Of a stretch of 12,189 nt of DNA, positions 6,378 through 12,189 are shown in pieces. The stretch is taken from NCBI GenBank assembly GCA_018398765.1, contig JAHBMJ010002264.1:8548-20736 (forward strand), written 5' to 3'. Numbering within the stretch: the first letter of the stretch is position 1; each line of letters begins with the position of its first letter. A program made the position numbers and the translations under genes. Below the pieces are notes generated by a model. That model did not search any database and was not told the DNA's origin. It saw only the letters and a program-made list of their open reading frames with translations. This DNA is from Chromera velia (lineage: Eukaryota; Sar; Chromeraceae).

Positions 6378-7875
6378 ACAGCTTGCACAGCGACGTATGC
6401 ATATGGGGATCTTTGCGGCTTCCCGCTGGCAGGGCGACTTCGAAATTGTCTCGGGACTGATCGAACTGGGTCACTTTGAAGGGACCAAACCATAGGCTGT
6501 CGAGCTTGCGGCTGTACAGGGGAGCATCAGGCTTTGCAGCAGTTGTCCACCAGGAGCGATGGACAAGCACATAGTCCCCTACTTTGATGTCGTCGGTTGG
6601 GCGGCGTCGTCTGTTAGTATTTCGGATTTGACTGGACTGGGCTGCTTCAAGAGAGGCACGGGCGGCCTCAATAGCTTCTCTATGTTCCTTTAAAAAGTCA
6701 GAGGCCTCGGGGGAAGGCTGGACAGAAGGAGAAAAAGAAAAAGCAGGGAGCGTGAGGGGTTCTCTTCCGTGTTTAAGCTGAAAGGAAGAGTGACCTGTCC
6801 CGACATGGACAGATGTGTTGTATGCAAACTCAAGGGACGGGATAAATTCTGCCCATCGGTGATACTGGGTCTCAACGAGGCAACGGAGGGCCTCTTCGAT
6901 TGTTCGATTCATGCGTTCTGCTGACCCTGGTGTGTCGTAGTATGCCGGCGTGGAGAACGACAGGTGTGTGCCTGAGAGGGTGTGTAGGGTCTGCCAGAAT
7001 CGAGACAGAAAACGGGGGTCTCTGTCAGTGACACTGAGGATCGTGCACTGTCACCCCTTCTTTACTGTGACATTTTTATATAGCCGGCCTGCTTGCTCTG
7101 CTGTTACTGTTGTGTATGTCTGGATCAGGCATACCCCTTTTGACAGAGAGTCAGTGATAACCATAAGACAGTCAAACTGTTCATCCCCGGAGGCAGGCAG
7201 TCCAACGAGGAAGTCAATTTGAGTGACTTCCCATGGGTGGTTGGGAACAGGGAGCGGTTAGAGGAGACTGGGTGGCGCTCGGCTGGGAGCTTTGCTTCTC
7301 TGGCAGGGATCACAGGCATGAACGAATCTGCGTACATCTCTTTACATCTGAGGCCAGAAGTATCTCTCTGCCATTCGACTGTAGGTTTTCCCGACCCCGA
7401 AGTGCACACTCTCAGGAGATGAGTGGCTCTCCCGAATAAGAGCCGTACGCTGTGAGCGAGGCACATAAAGGCGGTCCCCCCGGAACAACAGACCATCTCT
7501 CAGAGAGAGACCTTTCAAACGGGGCACCAAATGAGGGGAGGGGAGTTTGTTTGGAGAATTCTTCAGGTGAGCATGCACTGGGGCAAACCAGGGATCGTTT
7601 GCATACTCCTCTCTGCAGCGCCTCTGTAGATCAACATCTCCCTCAATCTTCAAGGTTATCCGGCACTGACGCTGCTCAGTGCTCCCGTGCCCCCCCCCCA
7701 AAGAACGGGTCTCGCCAACAACTGCCCCCTCATCCTCATACTCAGGTTCAAGCCCTGGGACCTCATCGTCGTCAGGACTATTGGCCTGACTGACCGTCAG
7801 CAGGGTAGGTTTCCTCACTCTGATAGATGGCAAAGGGGCAGAAGGGGAGGACTGGACCAAAGGGGGCGGATTGCG
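6378..7875 (-). pseudogene. Integrase: HHCC, DD35E core and GPF module (broken)
   Basis: The integrase inserts the DNA copy into the genome. After a Pro/acidic linker (7875-7560) come [13 protein letters not shown] and the zinc-binding part ([12 protein letters not shown], then HACDPCQRSK). The core has Asp at 7213-7215 (QIDFLVGLP), Asp at 7024-7026 (VTDRDPRF) and Glu at 6916-6918 ([11 protein letters not shown]). Exactly 35 residues separate the last two, giving DD35E. The GPF motif (LWFGPFKV) is at 6478-6486. Three stops interrupt it: TAA 7342, TAA 7258 (in LL-stop-PLPVP, where Gln is usual) and TGA 7051. The segment before the Glu reads [14 protein letters not shown] where STAYHPQTDGQ-ER is usual, so the loop is altered. 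The frame is lost again near 6370-6378. Confidence 0.9.
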
Positions 7876-8340
7876 GGATGTTCGCCCTCCCCAGAATATA
7901 TTTGATCGAAACCGCCACTTCCTCCAGAAACTCAATCCACCGTCTCACACACAGACTGCAGTGCTCAAACGACTTCCCCAAATTCTCCAAACTCTTATAG
8001 TCCGTCCAAAACTCCGACCCAGGCATCAGGAAATGACGCCAAACCTTCGCAAAATGGACAATCACCAACAGCTTTAACTCCCTCACTGGGTAGCGCGCCT
8101 CGGTGGGGGTCAGGCGGCGGGAGCCGAAGGCAAGCAGACGGTATGCCCCTGTCTTCTGACAGCGCTAAATGGCAACTGCTCCGATGGCTTGATACGACTG
8201 TGAGGCGTCGTGTGCAATGTAGACAGGCTGACTGGGGTCAGGCAGTGCAAGGGTGGCAAGCTTAAGGACGGCTTTCTTTAGAGCAACGAATGCCTGATCA
8301 TGCACAGGCTCCCACACAAAGGGGATTGAGGTGCGAAGAA
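7875..8340 (-). pseudogene. RNase H domain (broken, with 3' microdeletion)
   Basis: This domain degrades the RNA strand of the hybrid. Blocks seen are FVWEPVHDQAFVALKKAV, YIAHDASQSYQAIGAVAI, LLAFGSRRLTPTEARYPVRE, WRHFLMPGSEFWTDYKSLEN and [20 protein letters not shown]. The catalytic Asp of HDAS (8207-8209), the Glu of VRELKLL and the Asp of TDYKSL are present; TDHKSL is usual. A TAG sits at 8165-8167. After GRAN the expected ADALS residues are missing and the frame changes at about 7876-7880, where SRNPPPLVQ continues in another frame. Confidence 0.88.
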
Positions 8341-8569
8341 GAGAGAGAAGGGGAGAAGCGACCTGGCTGTACCCCCTAACAAACTTCCGAAACCAATTCC
8401 CTAACCCCAAAAACTGATGCAGTGAAGTGCAGTCGGTCGGCTTGGAGAAGTCTTGGAGTCCCTGCACCTTCTCAGGCGCAGGCCTGAATCCACCCTCACT
8501 GATGACTAGCTCCAGGAACTTGGCTTCAGTCCGGAACCAATCACACTTCGACAGTTTAACATAGAGAGA

Positions 8570-9165
8570 CTCGTCGGCGAGGAGCTGGAGGACAGCCTCC
8601 ACGTCTCTCTCATATTCCTCAGGAGTGCGGCTAAAAATCAAGAGATCATCAATAAAAACAATTACACACCTGTCTAACAAAGGGCGCAATGTCTTATTGA
8701 TCATACGCATGCTGATACCAGGCGCATTACAGTAGCCAAACGGCATGACCAGCCACTAAAACGTACCGTACCTTATTACAAAAGCAATCTTCTCCTCGTC
8801 GCCCTCGGCCACCCGGATCTGATAGAAGTACTGTCTCAAGTCGAGAGACGAGAAGTACTTGGCCCCGTGCAGGCGGGAAATCAAGTCATTCGGATGCGGC
8901 AGGGGATATCTGTCCTTCACACAGATCTTGTTCAGCTGCGTGTAATCAATACACATATGCTGAGTGCCGTCAGCCTTCGTGATAAAAAGGATAGGGGCAG
9001 CAAACGGGGAGTTGGAAGGGCGGATCTGACCCTTAGCCAAGTACGACTCCAACTGTTTTCGGAGCTTATCAAGCTGCCCGTAGGTGAGCCTATACGGAGC
9101 TTAAGCAGGGAAGCGGTGACCCGGCTCGAGTTTGATATGACACTCGACTTCCCTCTTGGGCGGGA
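8570..9165 (-). pseudogene. Reverse transcriptase domain (broken)
   Basis: The RT copies element RNA to DNA. It can be followed from APYRLTYGQLDKLRKQLESY through KGQIRPSNSPFAAPILF, MCIDYTQLNKICVKDRYPLP and FSSLDLRQYFYQIRVAE to MPFGYCNAP and VIVFIDDLLIFS. The catalytic Asp residues are present: Asp of SLDL at 8840-8842, and the FIDD pair at 8645-8650. Stops at 9101-9103 (TAA, before APYRL) and 8756-8758 (TAG, before WLVMPFG) break the frame. Several conserved His positions read Tyr (for example YFYQIRV, where GYHQI is usual). The order and wording are clearly Ty3/gypsy rather than copia or LINE. Confidence 0.92.
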
Positions 9166-9559
9166 GGGTGGGAATCTCATTCGGGAAGATGCTGAAATGC
9201 TTTTCTAGAACCTTTCTCATCCCCGGCCTCATTCCCTCCTCCTGCACCTCCCTACGGAAATCTGTGTAATCATTCGAATTGACCAGGTGATTGGGCGGGA
9301 AAGACGAGAGAGGCGGGGGCCTCTGTGTCTCGGCTCCTTGGATTTGATTGACCTTCAGGGGGGAGAAAACGGAGGGAAGAGGGCGGACCTCAAGACGGTA
9401 GCACCAAAAGGTGGTAAATTCCTTTTTGGAAAGCCTACGGACCTCTCTGCGGGTCAGGGGCTCAGGCTTGGCCCCCGGAATGTGGTAGACTTCCGAGTCA
9501 TACAGTGTGAACTGCGACCCGGAGGGAGAACGATCTGCAGCGATGAAGAGAGACTTCGC

Positions 9560-9898
9560 TTCGAAATCGGGAAGGGATTTGAAGGTCTCACAGAAGGGCA
9601 TCCCCAGGACCATATCATAATCCTCGTCCAGATCGAGTACAGTCATGATCAGGGGGGCTGCGAAGTCCTAAATTCTCAGATCGATGTCAGGCGCCTCCCA
9701 TTGGACAGTAGTCAAAAGAGCCTGCGCACCATCGAGACGGATGCCCCCTTTACACGTGGAGGGCTCCAAAGCGGACAAACGGAACTCCTCAGACTCAACG
9801 ACTCTCTTGCTCACATAAATGGAGTCCGCCCCTGGATCCCAAAGGGCACGGATCGGGATGCCATTCGCTATGCCGTGAAAGGTGATCAATTTCCCCCT
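9560..9898 (-). pseudogene. Retropepsin-like aspartic protease domain (broken)
   Basis: The protease would cut the Gag-Pol polyprotein. The segment begins with GKLITFHGIANGIPIRALW. The catalytic Asp is at 9836-9838 in D-P-G-A-D, where retropepsins usually have D-S/T-G-A. The second conserved block, DYDMVLGMPF, lies near 9600-9630, as in gypsy proteases. A TAG at 9668-9670 interrupts the domain. The Ser/Thr-to-Pro change next to the catalytic Asp would probably damage the active site even without the stop. Confidence 0.75.
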
Positions 9899-9899
9899 C

Positions 9900-11248
9900 C
9901 TGCCTGTCCTACCCCCAGTCGTGGAGTACATCCCCCTTGGGGGTGCATTCTGCTGCTGGCGCTGTGACCACTGGGGAGGGTTCCCCTGGAACTGCGGTGG
10001 TGGGCACAGTCCAGGGGGAGGCATAAGTCCCTGCGGGATGACTGGATTCCCCCACTGCCCCTGCACCGAACCACCGTAGTGCTGCTGCACCCCACTCTGT
10101 AGGTTGTGCATGCGTCCTTGACCTCCGTAGAAATTTCTCTGACCCCCGTGACCCCTAAGACCCTGTTGTTGCTGTTGCTGCTTGCGGTTCCTGCACTGGC
10201 GTGCAGAGTGTTCCACCGCATGACAATTGAAGCACCTATTCTCCTGAATGTGCCTCTTGATCTCATCTTGGGAAAGGGAATAAATTCGGGAGATTCGGTT
10301 GAGATCCATCGGGACGGGCCCATCGTTCGATTGGGACTGAGGTCGCAAAGGCAGGTGCGAATCACTGCGCCCGTCTCTGCTCTGGCCCCTGTAGTCTTTC
10401 TTTCTTCCCCCACTCAACAGCTGCTCGGCCTCCTCTGCATCCTTCATCGCAGCATCGAGACTGTCAGGCTTCCTTCTCCTCACTTCCTTCCTCACCTCAT
10501 CCGGAAGGCCCCGAATATAGTCATACATCAAATCGATCTCACTCACATCAACGATTCCTTCTGCAATATCGTTGAACCAGACAGAGTACTTATGAACCCC
10601 CTCATTGTCCTGACAACGGACGTTCCGGACTTCCGCTCTCAAGTCTGTCTGTTAAACTTTGTTGGGATCGGGGAAACGCTCAGACAGACGGGTAAAGAGA
10701 TCTTCTACACTGACAAAAGGAGAGGTGGACCTCTGCATCTTATTATACCATTGCTTGAGGAACCGGAAGAAGTATTGATGCACAGATCCCAACTGCTTCA
10801 ACACCTAAATATTTGAGAGCTGTATGTATTCTCTCATATCCACGACCTAACCTTCGAGCAACTTCCGGTCCCCATGAAACACCGGTGGCTCTTTTGCCTT
10901 GAAGTTCGACCGCTGGGGAGGCGGAGAAGTCGGCTATTGATTCATCCGTTGCTGCTGCTGCTGTTCTGGTGTCTGCTGCTGCTGTTGATAGATTGGGCCT
11001 CCATCGGTGGCTGTTTGTTGCTGCTGTGCTCCCAGAGCGTTCATCTGTTGTTGCTAAAGTTGTTGCGTCTGCTGTACCTGGATCATTTGCTGCTGCATGA
11101 ATTGCTGCCCCTCCAGCAATTGCTGCAGAACCTGCTCTATCGAGAGAGAGTCTTGGGAGAAGAAAAGAATTTGCTTGCCAAGAAAGAAGATGATTGTTAC
11201 AATATCGGACTGAGCAACAGAGGCCCTGGAGAGATCAACGGGGGGCAT
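9900..11248 (-). pseudogene. gag: gag-like region with CCHC zinc knuckle (broken)
   Basis: Gag forms the particle that packages the element's RNA. The frame starts with a Gln-rich N-terminal segment (CAG/CAA codons, about 10948-11110). It is followed by a capsid-like part containing KEPPVFHGD (about 10890), QYFFRFLKQWYNKM (about 10770) and SVWFNDIAEGI (about 10580). A zinc knuckle lies at 10193-10234: CFNCHAVEHSARQC, spacing C-X2-C-X4-H-X4-C. The usual Gly residues around the His are replaced by His and Glu. A Gln run (10162-10180) and a Pro/Gly/Gln-rich tail lead into the protease. Five in-frame stops (11054, 10934, 10847, 10805, 10652) interrupt it. The ATG at 11248 is the first in frame, but the frame is open without a stop for about 80 bases upstream, so the true start is uncertain. 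Confidence 0.8.
10948..11110 (-). repeat. CAG/CAA-rich tract encoding polyglutamine segments of gag
   Basis: On the + strand this reads as CTG/TTG runs, with uninterrupted CTG units near 10951-10965 and 10974-10985. On the coding strand they give runs of Gln. They account for the Leu-rich open frame seen on the opposite strand, which is not a gene. Confidence 0.75.
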
Positions 11249-11403
11249 TGACTTAAAGTTTGTTCCTAGCGTCTGGCCTATACGTCTTTCATCTCTTCTT
11301 TCTGTCCTAGTTACTGCTCTCGCTACTAGCTCTCTCTCTCATGCGACCTTATACTTGACGCTCCTCCATCTGAATGCTTTCTTTGGCATTTGCTAAGTAC
11401 TTC
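11249..11403. other. Junction between the two retroelement remnants
   Basis: This stretch should hold the 5' LTR, primer-binding site and leader of the chromovirus, but is far too short for them. It contains a GA-dinucleotide run on the - strand (about 11328-11342). I saw no match to the sequence beyond 6174 and no tRNA-complementary primer site. The 5' part of the chromovirus is therefore either deleted or unrecognisably decayed. Confidence 0.5.
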
Positions 11404-12189
11404 CTACCCCTCAGTTATAATCAGTGCACTGCCTACTCCTCTTTCCTCCCAGCCCTCCCCTTGTACTCCTCTGGTCCCCCGAATGCACGCGCTTGCCGCT
11501 TTCAGGTGGGCAATCTGCAGTCGGGCTCGGATCCGGCCGCATGTTTTGCTCACATGTTGCCCCCATTTCTCACTCAATCGCTCTGCCACCTTCTTCAAGA
11601 ATATCTTTGCCTCCCCCTCCATCGTCCCGTCGACCGCGCTCACGAGTGGAGTGAAGTCGCACCCTCTGTCTGTGCTTGCCTGCCCATGTTTCCTCTTCTT
11701 TTCTTCTGCTGCTACTTTGAGGGCTTGAGTCTAGGTCACCTTCTCCCTCAAGGCAGTATGTGGGTTTATCACCCTGGTGTCAAAAATTGCCAGCCTTTAT
11801 GGAGCATAGGCCCCCCGGACTTGGAAGTCCCCCCTTAGCGCCGGACATCCCTGCACCTCCCCTTCCTCCCTAATGATCGGCTCCTTTGCGTGGACCGCTC
11901 CCGCGGGGTATGCTTCCGTTGCTAGACTCGCCCACGTACGGTTGACTTCGTCATGTCGCAGCGTCGGCAGTCCCCCGACTGGGCAGTTAAGGGCATGTTG
12001 CAGACTCCACCTTCCCCTACATCCCTCATATCTGCTCTTCTCCCCCCCTACCCTCCCCTGGTATCGGATTGTCATCGCATCTCGGAATTCGTCTGGGCTG
12101 AGATTCATTCCGTGTTCCTTCAGGGGGGTGGCCGTCAGCCATCCTGACTGCCTCTTTTCTTTTGACTGCCTGACTTCCTCACACTGGTC
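11404..12189 (-). pseudogene. Decayed second retroelement: region found downstream of reverse transcriptase, partial
   Basis: Read from the right edge on the - strand the frame gives SGWLTATPLKEHGMNLSP, EFRDAMTIRYQ, CRGRWSLQHALNCPVGG and LPTLRHDEV, then GAYAP. A TAA follows at 11797-11799. The same frame resumes with LAIFDTRVINPHTALREKV, a TAG at 11731-11733, then [43 protein letters not shown] and [20 protein letters not shown], to a stop at 11404. The blocks FRDAL-LRY, HALxCxxGG, RHxE, FDxRV-NP, EKKR, FTPLVxSxDG and CIRGSR are, from memory, conserved in a domain that follows the reverse transcriptase in widespread eukaryotic retroelements. I cannot say whether this is a LINE or a DIRS-like type. 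The upstream RT part lies beyond the window. The two internal stops make it a pseudogene. Confidence 0.7.

Larger units (their letters stand above)
6174..11248 (-). mobile_element. Decayed Ty3/gypsy chromovirus-type LTR retrotransposon
   Basis: A single gag-pol reading frame can be followed on the - strand from an ATG at 11248 to about 7880. It continues in a second frame to about 6378 and in a third to a stop at 6174-6176. The order gag, protease, RT, RNase H, integrase, GPF module, chromodomain is diagnostic of Metaviridae chromoviruses. Thirteen in-frame stops lie at 11054, 10934, 10847, 10805, 10652, 9668, 9101, 8756, 8165, 7342, 7258, 7051 and 6207 (lowest coordinate of each). With two frame changes, the copy cannot make its proteins. 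Catalytic residues are nevertheless largely kept, so decay is fairly recent. No LTR pair or primer-binding site was recognised. Confidence 0.92.

Noticed and set aside
9287-9967. Long + strand open frame opposite pol (226 codons), and another at 10106-10816
   Set aside because: They lie antisense to gag-pol domains that are firmly recognised by homology, and their translations show no family resemblance.
6174-12108. Reassignment of TAA/TAG to glutamine, to explain stops at Gln-like positions in both retroelements
   Set aside because: The Sec14-like exons use only CAA/CAG for Gln and contain no in-frame TAA/TAG over about 560 codons. Two of the stops are TGA and there are also frame changes. 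Decay is the simpler explanation.

Overview
The window looks like nuclear DNA of a unicellular eukaryote. It has a protein gene split by GT-AG introns, many simple-sequence repeats, and decayed retroelements. A chromerid or another alga/protist would fit, but nothing here proves the lineage. The first 15 bases are a G homopolymer, typical of a contig edge.

Left part (about 216-3361, + strand): five recognisable exons of a Sec14-like CRAL-TRIO lipid-transfer protein whose 5' exons lie outside the window. The exon phases agree at every junction. The last exon is long. It closes the lipid-binding domain with an LPxxLGGxCxCxGGC motif, then encodes a proline/serine-rich linker, four degenerate RRGTG-type repeats and a Cys-Cys C-terminus. 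Tetranucleotide microsatellites directly abut three of the splice acceptors. A purine-rich 3' flank follows, then about 900 bases with no gene that I recognise.

Middle (about 4690-5905): an AT-rich island without genes. It contains a non-coding inverted-repeat element of about 475-500 bp (5033-5533). Its arms are built from a repeated module, CCG + five alternating pyrimidine/purine bases + AAAAG. The two arms differ almost only inside those five-base spacers and only by transitions.

Right part (6174-11248, - strand): a decayed Ty3/gypsy retrotransposon of the chromovirus type. Its domain order is gag with a CCHC knuckle, aspartic protease, reverse transcriptase, RNase H, HHCC/DD35E integrase, GPF module and chromodomain. 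It carries 13 in-frame stop codons and two frame changes. One of these looks like a small deletion at the RNase H/linker boundary, and the other separates the chromodomain. No LTR pair was found. A polypurine run and a TAACA-like start (about 6060-6074) may mark the 3' LTR. From 11404 to the right edge, on the same strand, lies a second decayed retroelement: a conserved region known downstream of reverse transcriptases in other eukaryotic retroelements. Only about 155 bp separate the two remnants.

No CRISPR array, rRNA or convincing tRNA was seen. The genes do not form a pathway: this is one host gene beside a graveyard of mobile elements. The most unusual items are the C-terminal repeat and CC tail of the Sec14-like protein, the microsatellite-bounded splice acceptors, and the modular inverted-repeat element.
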